Notes: generated by a model from the letters alone, not told the origin. 23,907 nucleotides of DNA from an uncultured Candidatus Melainabacteria bacterium (GCA_937891325.1 CALAFU010000030.1:1-23907), one strand, 5' to 3'; shown: positions 1-7,353, counted from the stretch's first letter. Program-made: numbers and translations.

Positions 1-73
1 TTAAAAATGGGTAATTTTGTCATCGAATTACTTGACATATACAAGAATGACAAAAATTAACACACGACCATAA

Positions 74-130
74 TGTCATGCTGAAGCGTTAGGTTTATAG
101 AAAATAAGTTTGACGTAGTTATTCAGCATC
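74..130. repeat. Long-loop member of the GTCA..CTGAA/TTCAG..TC dyad family
   Basis: The outer arms are TGTCATGCTGAA (74-85) and TTCAGCATC (122-130). They match the ends of the 28-nt palindromes found elsewhere in the window, but about 36 bases replace the usual 5-base loop. It could be an ancestral longer form or a copy carrying an insertion. Confidence 0.5.
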
Positions 131-134
131 TTAC

Positions 135-190
135 AAACCTTCCTATCGCGCATTTTAATTGGTAAGATTCCGGATAATCACCTTTTATTA
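135..190 (+). repeat. Dispersed ~56-base repeat, left copy
   Basis: This segment aligns with 23232-23287 in the same orientation, with roughly eight differences. Shared blocks include AAACCTTCCTAT and AAGATTCCGGATAA, followed by CACCTTTTAT. In both places a GGAATGACAT motif follows downstream (251-260 here, 23311-23320 there), so the full element is probably longer with a variable middle. Confidence 0.6.
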
Positions 191-213
191 TACCTAAATT
201 TGTCCTTCCTCTC

Positions 214-240
214 ACAAAACAATTCACAGGATTGTTTTGT
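214..240. repeat. Perfect 10-bp inverted repeat
   Basis: ACAAAACAAT (214-223) is repeated as its exact complement ATTGTTTTGT (231-240) around a 7-base loop. No T-run follows on either strand, so this is not a standard terminator. It lies inside the variable middle of the dispersed element that starts at 135 and may be its central hairpin. Confidence 0.6.
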
Positions 241-282
241 TCGGCAGAGTGGAATGACATTAAGATTAAACACAAATTTTTA

Positions 283-310
283 TGTCACCCTGAATTTATT
301 TCAGGGTCTC
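283..310 (-). repeat. 28-nt palindromic repeat, copy R1 (CC/GG stem)
   Basis: The minus strand reads GAGACCCTGAA, a short A/T loop, then TTCAGGGTGACA. It faces copy R2 with an 8-base spacer, so 283-346 forms a 64-nt composite palindrome. Confidence 0.8.
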
Positions 311-318
311 AAGAACAT

Positions 319-346
319 GAGATGCTGAAACAAGTTCAGCATGACA
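319..346 (+). repeat. 28-nt palindromic repeat, copy R2 (TG/CA stem)
   Basis: The plus strand reads GAGATGCTGAA, loop, TTCAGCATGACA. The two variable stem positions read TG and CA instead of CC and GG in R1, which is a compensatory change that keeps pairing. Confidence 0.8.
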
Positions 347-378
347 TAATGTTGAATGTATAACTCTATAACATCTTA

Positions 379-1326
379 CTATATTTTATTCACCGCGTTT
401 GGTGTTTTGCCACCTTGCAAAACAATTTTGATTTGTGTTGCAACATCTTCTGCCACTCTAATTTGTGCTTCATAAGTTGTTGCTCCCAAGTGTGGTGTCA
501 TTACCAAATTCTTTTCACAACCATACAATGGTGAAGTTGTTATATCTTTTTCGTCACAGAATACGTCTAATGCTGCACCTGCCACGTAATCGTTATCAAG
601 AGCTTCGCGTAAGTCTTTTTCATTCACAACTCCGCCTCTTGCACAATTAACAATTCTTACACCTTTTTTCATTTGCGCAATCGTATCTTTATTAATCAAA
701 TTAACTGTTTCTTTTGTTTTTGGAACGTGAACGGTAATGAAATCAGGTTCATGCCAGAAGTCTTTCAAATCTTTAACTAATTTTGCATCTATTTCTTTAA
801 CAACTTCTTCCCTTGCAAATGGATCATAAACGACAATATTCATACCCATTGCTTTTGCAACCTTCGCAACGTGAGAACCGATTTTACCCAAGCCGATTAC
901 GCCTAAAGTTTTACCAGAAATTTCTACACCTGTAAGGTTCTTTTTATCCCAATGTCCTTCGTGCAATCTTTTTGATGCTTCTGGAATATGTCTTGCCATT
1001 GACAACATCATTGCAAGAGTGTGTTCTGCTGCAGCTAAAGTGTTTCCGTTTGGTGAATTTACAACAACAATTCCCCTTTCTGTTGCTGCTTCAACATCAA
1101 TATTATCAACACCTACACCAGCTCTACCGATAATTTTTAAGTGAGTTGATGTATCAATAATTCTTTTTGTAATTCTAGAAGAACTTCTAATCATTACAGC
1201 ATCGTATTTATTAATATTTTCAACATATTCATCCTCGCTCATTGTAGGCAAAACATCTACTTCTGCGATTTCTGAAAGAATTTCTTTTGCTCTATCGTGA
1301 CATTTATCTGTAATTAATACTTTCAT
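379..1326 (-). CDS. serA: D-3-phosphoglycerate dehydrogenase, short form
   Basis: This 2-hydroxyacid dehydrogenase probably oxidises 3-phosphoglycerate to 3-phosphohydroxypyruvate with NAD, the first step of serine synthesis. The Rossmann motif GLGKIG lies at residues 145-150. The family's catalytic residues are visible as R230 (NCARGG), probably E259, and H279 in PHLGATT. The protein stops at 315 aa, just after the NAVN motif that ends the catalytic part of longer enzymes, so the ASB and ACT regulatory domains are absent. Feedback inhibition by serine through an ACT domain is therefore unlikely. AAGGAGT lies a few bases before the ATG and supports this start. The gene stands alone between two repeat-rich gaps. 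Another D-isomer-specific 2-hydroxyacid dehydrogenase activity cannot be excluded, but the sequence is very SerA-like. Confidence 0.9.
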   Translation of the reverse strand: MKVLITDKCHDRAKEILSEIAEVDVLPTMSEDEYVENINKYDAVMIRSSSRITKRIIDTSTHLKIIGRAGVGVDNIDVEAATERGIVVVNSPNGNTLAAAEHTLAMMLSMARHIPEASKRLHEGHWDKKNLTGVEISGKTLGVIGLGKIGSHVAKVAKAMGMNIVVYDPFAREEVVKEIDAKLVKDLKDFWHEPDFITVHVPKTKETVNLINKDTIAQMKKGVRIVNCARGGVVNEKDLREALDNDYVAGAALDVFCDEKDITTSPLYGCEKNLVMTPHLGATTYEAQIRVAEDVATQIKIVLQGGKTPNAVNKI

Positions 1327-1373
1327 TTTTACTCCTTGTTTAGTTTCTATTCATGTTGATCTTTTTAATTAAT

Positions 1374-1401
1374 GAGATTCTGAAACAAGTTCAGAATGAC
1401 G
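1374..1401 (+). repeat. 28-nt palindromic repeat, copy R3 (TT/AA stem)
   Basis: It reads GAGATTCTGAA, loop ACAAG, TTCAGAATGACG. It lies just upstream of the serA start and is followed 22 bases later by R4 in the opposite orientation. Confidence 0.8.
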
Positions 1402-1423
1402 CTATGTTTAATATTAGTTTTTA

Positions 1424-1451
1424 TGTCACCCTGAATTTATTTCAGGGTCTC
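1424..1451 (-). repeat. 28-nt palindromic repeat, copy R4 (CC/GG stem)
   Basis: Its sequence is identical to R1 (TGTCACCCTGAA, A/T loop, TTCAGGGTCTC on the plus strand). With R3 it forms a tail-to-tail pair, the opposite arrangement to the two 64-nt pairs. Confidence 0.8.
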
Positions 1452-1496
1452 TTGTTTTTATTTATTGTTTTGGTACCCCAACCTACAATTTCTTGT

Positions 1497-1518
1497 TGTC
1501 AGGCAATGCCTGACCTAC
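1497..1518 (+). repeat. Short GTCAGGCA palindrome, copy P1
   Basis: GTCAGGCA and TGCCTGAC pair around a single base and are followed by CTAC. Four copies occur in this window, all in gaps between genes and all in the same orientation. Confidence 0.75.
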
Positions 1519-1522
1519 TTTC

Positions 1523-1630
1523 TAGACTATAAGCTCTTAAGACCATAAGACGATAAGTCGAATTAGGATTAAAATGTCTTTTTAATTATAAATGACTTAT
1601 AGCCTTAACTGCTTAAAGCCTTATAGCCTT
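1523..1630. repeat. ~110-nt hairpin element with conserved 34-nt loop, copy E1
   Basis: Inner arms GATAAGTC (1552-1559) and GACTTAT (1594-1600) flank a 34-base A/T-rich loop. Imperfect outer arms built of roughly 8-base units (CTTATAGT, CTTAAGAG and similar) extend the stem. The other copy, at 14811-14925, has the same loop length and about 28 of 34 matching loop bases, so the loop is conserved as well as the arms. Confidence 0.65.
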
Positions 1631-1634
1631 CCTT

Positions 1635-1662
1635 AATATAAAAGCCTGAATTAAATTCAGGC
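1635..1662 (-). terminator. Intrinsic terminator of the 117-aa gene
   Basis: On the minus strand a 9-bp stem GCCTGAATT/AATTCAGGC (1644-1662) is followed by TTTTATATT. It lies 25 bases after the stop codon of the 117-aa gene. Confidence 0.7.
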
Positions 1663-1686
1663 GATTATACATTTTGAAATTTCTTT

Positions 1687-2040
1687 TTATTTGAATGGTT
1701 TTGTTTGATTTAATTTCAATCTCAAATCTCTGAATCTTGCAATATCCTCTTGAGCTTTTGCGGATTCTTTAAATACAGCTTGAGCTGATGGGTGAACCAT
1801 TAAAACATAATCCATGTGAATTTCCAAGAAATTATATCTTCTTGGTGCTTGAGCAGAATTTCTAGGATAGATTTCTGCGTTTGTTACAGCCAAGAAACGA
1901 CGTTCTCTATCGTTTAACAAGTCTGTCAATTCACGATTTGTGTTTGTATATTTTGAAACGTGTACAGTTCCTTTAATATCGTGGTCAGCTGTTAAAATGC
2001 TTACCTCTATTGGAATTGTATCTGAGTTTTTACCTGCCAT
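1687..2040 (-). CDS. Unrecognised conserved-looking 117-aa protein
   Basis: I cannot name a function. The protein is soluble, without a signal peptide or membrane segment. Its core reads like a small beta-rich domain: the pattern ILTADHDIKGTVHVS, then ELTDLLND and FLAVTNAE, then LEIHMDYVLMVHPS, ending in a helical charged tail. This resembles small bacterial proteins with an IxG...LxDxLN...FLxLTxAE pattern (DUF6812-like, from memory and unsure). AAGGAG lies 9-10 bases before the ATG, and an extended -10 promoter and a terminator flank it. It therefore looks like a genuine, separately expressed single gene downstream of yitT. Confidence 0.75.
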   Translation of the reverse strand: MAGKNSDTIPIEVSILTADHDIKGTVHVSKYTNTNRELTDLLNDRERRFLAVTNAEIYPRNSAQAPRRYNFLEIHMDYVLMVHPSAQAVFKESAKAQEDIARFRDLRLKLNQTKPFK

Positions 2041-2071
2041 TTTAAACTTTCTCCTTGTTGATAATATTTAT

Positions 2072-2100
2072 ATTATAACAATTTTTCGTAATTGTCTAGT
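2072..2100 (-). promoter_or_regulatory. Promoter of the 117-aa gene
   Basis: On the minus strand TATAAT (2077-2072) is preceded directly by TGT, giving an extended -10. TAGACA stands 15 bases upstream as a possible -35. It starts right at the end of yitT, so the small gene can be transcribed independently of the lysA operon. Confidence 0.6.
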
Positions 2101-2984
2101 TATTTCTTTTTAATTCTTACACCCTCAACCTCGTGAACTTCTTGTATAACCAAGAACGCTTCTGGGTCGATTGAGTGGATTAATTTTTTCATCTTAGTAA
2201 CTTCCAAACGGTTGATTACGCAGTAAATAATAGTCTTTTCTTGTCCCGAATAACCACCTTTACCCTTTTGGTAAGTTACGCTTATATCCAATTCTTTAAT
2301 AATTGCGTCACCAATTTCTTTAGGGTGTTGAGAGATAATTAATGCAGATTTTGAACTGTCCATACCTTCTTGAACAATATCAATAACCTTGTAGGCAATG
2401 AAATAGGTCAAGATTGAAAGCATTGCGCTATCCCAGCCGTATAAAAATCCTGCTGCTGTGTAGATAAACACATTAAAGAACATAATAACTTCACCAACAG
2501 AAAAGCCAAATTTTTTAGCTAATCTTATTGATAAAATTTCAGTTCCGTCAAGCGCACCTTCGTTTTTAAGGATAATACCAACTCCAGCACCTAAAATCAT
2601 ACCTCCAAATACTGTTGCTAAAAGGTTATCATCAGTAATATGGAAGTGAATTAAGTTGACGAAGATTGACAACATTGCAACCCCGAACAAAACATTGCAA
2701 ACAAACATTTTGCCCATTTTTTGCAAAGCCAAGAACAAGAACGGAAGGTTCAAAACAAAAATAATCAAACCTAAATTCCACTTTGTGATGTGGCTCACCA
2801 TCATTGAGATACCGATTACGCCACCGTCGATAATGCTATTTGGTAGCAAAAATGCCTCTAGTGCAAACGCTGCAATCAAAGCACCTAGCGTTATAAATAA
2901 CATTCTAAAAATAATTTCTTTGGCAATTTCTAACTTTGTTTTAGGTTTTGGTTGAACCTTTGGTTTTTTCGCAAATATTGTCAT
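2100..2984 (-). CDS. YitT family membrane protein (DUF161 + DUF2179)
   Basis: This 294-aa protein has a basic N-terminal tail, about five hydrophobic membrane segments (roughly residues 25-215) and a soluble C-terminal DUF2179-type domain from about residue 218 to 290. Family signatures are IIDGGVIGIS after the first segment, GALDGTEIL in the middle, and ISVTYQKGKGGYSGQEK in the C-terminal domain. The transported substrate of the family is unknown to me. Its ATG overlaps the cdaA stop by one base (TAATG), so translation is probably coupled. Tight coupling to a c-di-AMP synthase raises the possibility that it responds to the nucleotide or acts in the same envelope or ion process. That is inference. 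Confidence 0.85.
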   Translation of the reverse strand: MTIFAKKPKVQPKPKTKLEIAKEIIFRMLFITLGALIAAFALEAFLLPNSIIDGGVIGISMMVSHITKWNLGLIIFVLNLPFLFLALQKMGKMFVCNVLFGVAMLSIFVNLIHFHITDDNLLATVFGGMILGAGVGIILKNEGALDGTEILSIRLAKKFGFSVGEVIMFFNVFIYTAAGFLYGWDSAMLSILTYFIAYKVIDIVQEGMDSSKSALIISQHPKEIGDAIIKELDISVTYQKGKGGYSGQEKTIIYCVINRLEVTKMKKLIHSIDPEAFLVIQEVHEVEGVRIKKK

Positions 2985-3892
2985 TATTGTTTATTCTCGT
3001 GTTCGTTCTTTTTAATTGTAATCAAATTGTCTATTTTAAAAATTGTTTTTTTGTTAGTTACATCTGACTCTTTCTTAATTCCTAAAATGTTTTCTAAATC
3101 AAGTTTTAATGTAGCTAAATCATCATATTTTTTAAGCGCACCGTCTAAAGAAACTGAAACATTTCCTGTTTCTTCTGAAACCACCAAACAAGCACAGTCG
3201 CTAATTTCTGTAACCCCGATTGCTGCTCTGTGACGAGTTCCGTATCTCCAGCTAAGTTTTGGATCTTCTGTTAGAGGTAACAAAACACCTGCTGAGTGAA
3301 TTTTTCCGTCTTTAATAATCATTGCACCGTCGTGAAGAGGTGTGTTTGGGTGGAAAATTGTCAAAATCAATTCTGTCGAAATAATTGCATCAATTTTTGT
3401 TCCAACATCAAAGAAAGAAGATGTGTCAATTGAATTTTGGAATACAATCAAAGCACCAATTTTATTTTTTGACAAGAATTTAACCGATTCGATTAATTCT
3501 TTTACTATATCAACTTCAGTTTCTAGCGGAACATGTTTGCTTGTAATTAATTCATTAAAGAATCCGCCTTGACCTAAATAACCTAAAAACCTTCTCAATT
3601 CAGGTTGGAAAATTACAATCAAGCTCAAGGCAATCATTGTAACAAGTGCTTGAATGAACATACCAATAATTCTAAGGTCAATCTTGATTAAAACTTCTGA
3701 AAACGCCCACGCAAGAGCAAGGTACAAAATACCTTTAACCAATTTTTCTGCTTGAGTGTTTTTAATGAACTTTCTATATATCGCATACATAGTAGCAACA
3801 ATAATTAGAACCTCTGCAACATTTAACCAATTGAACGACAAATCAATGGCTTTTACTTGATTATAAAATTGTGCTAATAGTTCATCTATCAT
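2984..3892 (-). CDS. cdaA: Membrane diadenylate cyclase (c-di-AMP synthase)
   Basis: The enzyme condenses two ATP into cyclic di-AMP. It has three N-terminal membrane segments (about residues 22-42, 50-68 and 75-95) followed by the DisA_N cyclase domain. The catalytic motifs DGA (188-190) and RHR (220-222) are intact, so activity is expected. The length of 302 aa is slightly above the usual 270-280, with a charged, Lys-rich tail. Its ATG overlaps the lysA stop as TAATG, and its stop overlaps the yitT start in the same way. The Firmicute partners cdaR and glmM are not in the window. A lysA-cdaA neighbourhood is one I recall from cyanobacteria. Confidence 0.93.
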   Translation of the reverse strand: MIDELLAQFYNQVKAIDLSFNWLNVAEVLIIVATMYAIYRKFIKNTQAEKLVKGILYLALAWAFSEVLIKIDLRIIGMFIQALVTMIALSLIVIFQPELRRFLGYLGQGGFFNELITSKHVPLETEVDIVKELIESVKFLSKNKIGALIVFQNSIDTSSFFDVGTKIDAIISTELILTIFHPNTPLHDGAMIIKDGKIHSAGVLLPLTEDPKLSWRYGTRHRAAIGVTEISDCACLVVSEETGNVSVSLDGALKKYDDLATLKLDLENILGIKKESDVTNKKTIFKIDNLITIKKNEHENKQ

Positions 3893-5220
3893 TATTTTAG
3901 CCTACTTGGTATAACGTCGTGTTCTAACAAATCATCAAGTGATTCTCTCTCTACTATGATATCAGATAAACCAGAATTTACAAGTACCATAGCAGGTTTT
4001 TGAGTTCGGTTGTAATTGCTTGCCATTGAATAATTATAAGCCCCTGTGTTATAGACACAAAGCACATCTCCAGCTTCTGGATTTGGTAATTCTATATTTT
4101 TAACAATTACATCTCCTGATTCACAATAGCGACCGCAAACAGTAACCGCTTGCAAGTCTTCATTTGCTGGTTTATTAACTATTTCAGCTGTATATTCTGC
4201 TTGATACATACTTGGACGAGGGTTATCAGCCATACCGCCGTCAACCGCAACATATTTTCTACCGTTTGGAACTTGTTTTTGACTTCCGATTGTATAAAGA
4301 GTTACACCCGAAGTCGAAATTATGCTTCGCCCTGGTTCTAAGTAGATTGTAGGGTAATCAACCTTGTGTTTTTCACAGCTTAATTTTACGGAATTTAATA
4401 TAACCTCTGCTATTTCAAAAGTTGAAGGCGGAACATCTGATTCTACATATTTTACACCTAAACCACCGCCAATATTAATTTCATCAAGTTTTACACCATG
4501 TTTCTTTTCAATTCTCACAAGTTCTGTTATCAAAATATCGATTTCATCGTGATAAACTCTAGTTTCAAATATTTGAGAACCAACATGTGCATGCAATCCG
4601 CACAAATTCAAGTTTGCATATTCGTCTTTTATAAGTTCAATTGCCTCGTCAACTTGAGACAAATCAAAACCAAATTTTGAATCTAAATTGCCGGTTTTGA
4701 TGTATTCATGCGTATGGCACTCAATTGCAGGAGTAACACGCAAGAAAACGTCTACGCTTTTGTTATAGCTTTTTGCAATTTCGTTCAGCATTGTAAGCTC
4801 TAAGAAATTGTCAACTGAAATGTGCCCTACACCTGTTTCAATCGCCAAAGAAAGTTCGTCAACAGTTTTGTTATTGCCATTAAAAAGAACTTTTTTCATA
4901 TCCGCACCAGCTTTATAAACAGTATAAATTTCACCACCTGAAACCACGTCAAACCCAAAACCTTCGCTTGCAACAATTTTCGTAATTGCACTTGTACAAA
5001 GAGCTTTTGAAGCGTACATGAAATTTACTTTTTCATACTCTTTAAAGGCTTCTTTATAATCTCTACAAACCGCTCTAAGTGTAGTTTCATCAACCACATA
5101 AAGCGGAGTCGCATATTTATTAGCCAATTCCGTTAAGTCGCAACCGCCTATTTCTAAATAACCATAGTCATTTCGGCGTGTTGTTATAGGTTTAATCGAT
5201 TGGTTAGTGCTGTTTTTCAT
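3892..5220 (-). CDS. lysA: Diaminopimelate decarboxylase
   Basis: This PLP enzyme converts meso-diaminopimelate to lysine, the last step of lysine synthesis. The PLP lysine is K72 in YASKALC. Further family motifs are HVGSQ (212-216), GGGLGVKY (251-258), EPGRS (295-299), the partner-subunit cysteine motif CESGD (366-370) and YNYSMASNYN near the end. At 442 aa it is a normal full-length enzyme. AAGGAT precedes the ATG, and a sigma-70-like promoter lies just upstream. It is the first gene of the coupled run lysA-cdaA-yitT. No lysine riboswitch fits in the very short leader. Confidence 0.95.
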   Translation of the reverse strand: MKNSTNQSIKPITTRRNDYGYLEIGGCDLTELANKYATPLYVVDETTLRAVCRDYKEAFKEYEKVNFMYASKALCTSAITKIVASEGFGFDVVSGGEIYTVYKAGADMKKVLFNGNNKTVDELSLAIETGVGHISVDNFLELTMLNEIAKSYNKSVDVFLRVTPAIECHTHEYIKTGNLDSKFGFDLSQVDEAIELIKDEYANLNLCGLHAHVGSQIFETRVYHDEIDILITELVRIEKKHGVKLDEINIGGGLGVKYVESDVPPSTFEIAEVILNSVKLSCEKHKVDYPTIYLEPGRSIISTSGVTLYTIGSQKQVPNGRKYVAVDGGMADNPRPSMYQAEYTAEIVNKPANEDLQAVTVCGRYCESGDVIVKNIELPNPEAGDVLCVYNTGAYNYSMASNYNRTQKPAMVLVNSGLSDIIVERESLDDLLEHDVIPSRLK

Positions 5221-5238
5221 CTTATATCCTTTTAGTCT

Positions 5239-5267
5239 ATTTTAAACAATAAATGGGCAAATTGCAA
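5239..5267 (-). promoter_or_regulatory. Promoter of the lysA-cdaA-yitT unit
   Basis: On the minus strand TTGCAA (5267-5262) and TAAAAT (5244-5239) are separated by 17 bases. The predicted leader is only about a dozen bases, enough for the AAGGAT ribosome site. Confidence 0.55.
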
Positions 5268-5307
5268 ACAATAATATATTAAGATTTTGTAAAAAAACAT
5301 TGCCCTG

Positions 5308-5336
5308 TTGCGTAAAGGTTTTGAATTTAGTATAAT
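5308..5336 (+). promoter_or_regulatory. Promoter of the rpiB unit
   Basis: TTGCGT (5308-5313) and a consensus TATAAT (5331-5336) have a 17-base spacer. The ribosome site GGAGG (5352-5356) follows, four bases before the ATG. The promoter is divergent from the lysA promoter about 40 bases away. Confidence 0.65.
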
Positions 5337-5360
5337 AAGAAAAAAACACACGGAGGAATA

Positions 5361-5801
5361 ATGACTATTAAGAAAATTGGCGTAGGCTCAGACCACGCAG
5401 GCGTAAATTTAAAAAACAAAATCGCAGAATTTTTGAAAGAAAAAGGTTACGAAGTAACTGATTATGGTACACATTCAACAGAATCTTGCGATTATCCTGT
5501 ATATGCAAAAGCAGTTGCTAAAAGCGTTGCAAACGGTGAAAACGAAAGAGGAATCATTTGTTGTGGTTCTGGTATCGGTGTTTCAATCGCAGCTAACAAG
5601 GTTAAAGGCGTTAGAGCAGTTTTAGCTCACGAACCTTATTCAGCAATGCTTTCAAGATTACACAACGATGCAAACGTTCTTTGCTTAGGTGAAAGAATTA
5701 CAGGTGAATCTCTAGCACTTGATATCGTTGAAACTTGGTTACACAGCGAATACGAAGGTGGCAGACACCAACGTAGAGTAGATATGTTGGATGCAGAATA
5801 A
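5361..5801 (+). CDS. rpiB: Ribose-5-phosphate isomerase B
   Basis: The enzyme interconverts ribose 5-phosphate and ribulose 5-phosphate in the non-oxidative pentose phosphate pathway. The LacA/RpiB fold is shown by GSDHAG near the N-terminus (D11, H12), the active-site loop CGSGIG with C68, and RLHND with H101. The length of 146 aa is typical. GGAGG precedes the start. Its stop overlaps the rsfS start as TAATG, so the two are probably translated together. The closely related galactose-6-phosphate isomerase subunits are less likely because there is only one such gene and no sugar operon. Confidence 0.93.
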   Translation: MTIKKIGVGSDHAGVNLKNKIAEFLKEKGYEVTDYGTHSTESCDYPVYAKAVAKSVANGENERGIICCGSGIGVSIAANKVKGVRAVLAHEPYSAMLSRLHNDANVLCLGERITGESLALDIVETWLHSEYEGGRHQRRVDMLDAE

Positions 5802-6220
5802 TGACAGAAAATAACGCTATCGAAGAAATCAGAATTGATTCAAACAAATTCGCTTGCATTATCGCAAGAATTTTAGATGACAAACTTGCTAAAAACATTT
5901 CTGTACTAAACATTAGTCAAGTTTCTTCTCTTGCTGATTATTTTGTAATCTGTTCTGCTGATTCTACACCTCAAGTAAAATCCTTGACAGCTTATGTAAA
6001 AGAAAAAATTAAAGGTCTATTCAAAAGATATCCAAACGGCGAAGAAAACGATTTAAAAAATCGCTGGAACTTAATCGACTACGGCGATGTAGTTGTTCAT
6101 ATCCTACACAGAGACGAACGCGAAACTTACGCAATCGAAAAATTCTGGAACCACGCTTGTGTTGTAACAGAAGAAGTTTGGAAGGAACAATCTAAAGAAT
6201 ACTCTGATTACAAGGATTAA
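5801..6220 (+). CDS. rsfS: Ribosomal silencing factor RsfS
   Basis: This family (DUF143, Iojap-like) binds protein L14 of the large ribosomal subunit and blocks subunit joining under starvation. Signatures are LADYFVICSADSTPQVKSL, then the W-x-LIDYGDVVVHI strand and ERETYAIEKFW near the C-terminus. The 139 aa length fits, with a slightly longer acidic tail. In many bacteria rsfS follows nadD; here it is coupled to rpiB through a one-base overlap. Confidence 0.92.
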   Translation: MTENNAIEEIRIDSNKFACIIARILDDKLAKNISVLNISQVSSLADYFVICSADSTPQVKSLTAYVKEKIKGLFKRYPNGEENDLKNRWNLIDYGDVVVHILHRDERETYAIEKFWNHACVVTEEVWKEQSKEYSDYKD

Positions 6221-6240
6221 TGTAGATAAAATAATTTATG

Positions 6241-6256
6241 TGGTAAAATAAAATTA
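6241..6256 (+). promoter_or_regulatory. Extended -10 promoter, probably leaderless start of the TPR gene
   Basis: TG, one base, then TAAAAT (6244-6249) forms an extended -10. The ATG begins exactly 6 bases after it, at 6256, so the predicted transcription start is the A of the ATG. There is no Shine-Dalgarno site and no good -35. Confidence 0.5.
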
Positions 6257-7353
6257 TGAGCGAAAAAGAAATCAACAAAGAACAACTTAAAAAAGAAATT
6301 GACCAAGAACTAAACTCAACAATTTTAGCCATGGCTCAAGATCCTAGCAATGCTGATAATTATCACACATTAGCTAAACTTTACGCTATGGACAACAAGT
6401 TTGACAAGGTAATTTCTGTTTATGAAAGTTTGCTAAACCTTCACCCTAATGACTCTCAAGCGTTGTTAAATTTAGGTAGCATTTGGTTCTTTGAAAAAGA
6501 ATATAAGAAGGCTTTAGGTTATTACCAAAAAGCAATGGACGTTGACCCTGAAAATTATCTTGTATATTTCAATTTGGGTAACACTTATGCTGAAATGAAA
6601 AACTTTGCAAAAGCGCTTCATTTCTACAATAGAGCCATTGATTTCAACTCATTAAACCCAGAAATTTACAACGCAATCGCCTTGTTATATCACGATTACG
6701 AGGATTACGTTGAATCTAAAGCATACTACGAAAAAGCATTGTCTTTAGACCCTGATAACTTAACTTCTCACGTAGATTTGGGTAACATTTATTTCAAACT
6801 TTTTGATTATCAAAACGCTTTGAAACACTATTTGAGAGTTTATGAATTAAACCCTACAAACAAAACAGTTATTATTTGTATTGCAAACACATATTCATTA
6901 ATCAAGGATCAAGAAAACGCTTACAAATTCTTTGATTTAGCTTTGACTCTTGATGATGACAATTACAAAACTTACATTTGTTATGCAATTTCAAAAGCTG
7001 ATTTCAAAGACAACGAAGGCGCTTTAGAGCTTTACAAAAAAGCAATTGAGTTGTACCCAGACCAAATGAATGCATACATTTTAGTTGGTAATATGTATTC
7101 TAATATGAAGAACTACGAAAGCGCATTAGAATACTATAATAAAGCACTTGCTTTAAGCCCTAATGACGCAAGTATTCACGTATTGATTGCAAACACATAT
7201 TACATGAACAATCAAATTGAAGAATCATTAAAATCATACAGATACGCAGTTAACCTTGTACCTGAAAATGATGAATACAAACTTGTTTATATTCAATTGT
7301 TGGAAGATTACATCGTTGAACTTAGAAGCGGGGAAGTGCTAGAAAATGCATAA
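6256..7353 (+). CDS. Tetratricopeptide repeat protein
   Basis: The 365-aa protein is almost entirely TPR units of 34 residues, about nine in a row from residue 37 to near the C-terminus. Repeated hallmarks are ALLNLGSIWFFEKEYKKALG, VYFNLGNTYAEMKNFAKALH and similar, with Pro at the unit ends (LDPDN, LHPND, LYPDQ). There is no signal peptide or catalytic domain, so it is likely a cytoplasmic scaffold. The target is not evident. The short charged N-terminus precedes the repeats. There is no Shine-Dalgarno site; an extended -10 stands 6 bases before the ATG. The end overlaps the next gene, for a small membrane protein, by 8 bases, so the two probably work together. Confidence 0.85.
   Translation: MSEKEINKEQLKKEIDQELNSTILAMAQDPSNADNYHTLAKLYAMDNKFDKVISVYESLLNLHPNDSQALLNLGSIWFFEKEYKKALGYYQKAMDVDPENYLVYFNLGNTYAEMKNFAKALHFYNRAIDFNSLNPEIYNAIALLYHDYEDYVESKAYYEKALSLDPDNLTSHVDLGNIYFKLFDYQNALKHYLRVYELNPTNKTVIICIANTYSLIKDQENAYKFFDLALTLDDDNYKTYICYAISKADFKDNEGALELYKKAIELYPDQMNAYILVGNMYSNMKNYESALEYYNKALALSPNDASIHVLIANTYYMNNQIEESLKSYRYAVNLVPENDEYKLVYIQLLEDYIVELRSGEVLENA

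Larger units (their letters stand above)
1..378. other. Gene-free, repeat-rich interval downstream of serA
   Basis: No credible coding region is visible. The interval holds a long-loop member of the CTGAA/TTCAG dyad family (74-130), a repeat of about 56 bases shared with the right end of the window (135-190), a perfect 10-bp inverted repeat (214-240) and a head-to-head pair of 28-nt palindromes (283-346). No clear U-tract terminator for serA is visible. Positions 32-37 read TTGACA, but I found no convincing -10 at the right distance. Confidence 0.7.

Noticed and set aside
32..60. TTGACA at 32-37 as a promoter
   Set aside because: No acceptable -10 at 16-18 bases and no gene downstream on the plus strand.
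283..346. Head-to-head palindromes as a CRISPR fragment or serA terminator
   Set aside because: There are no regular direct repeats with unique spacers, and no T-run follows the hairpins on the serA strand.
5221..5360. Lysine riboswitch before lysA
   Set aside because: The predicted leader is only about a dozen bases, and no long structured leader is present.
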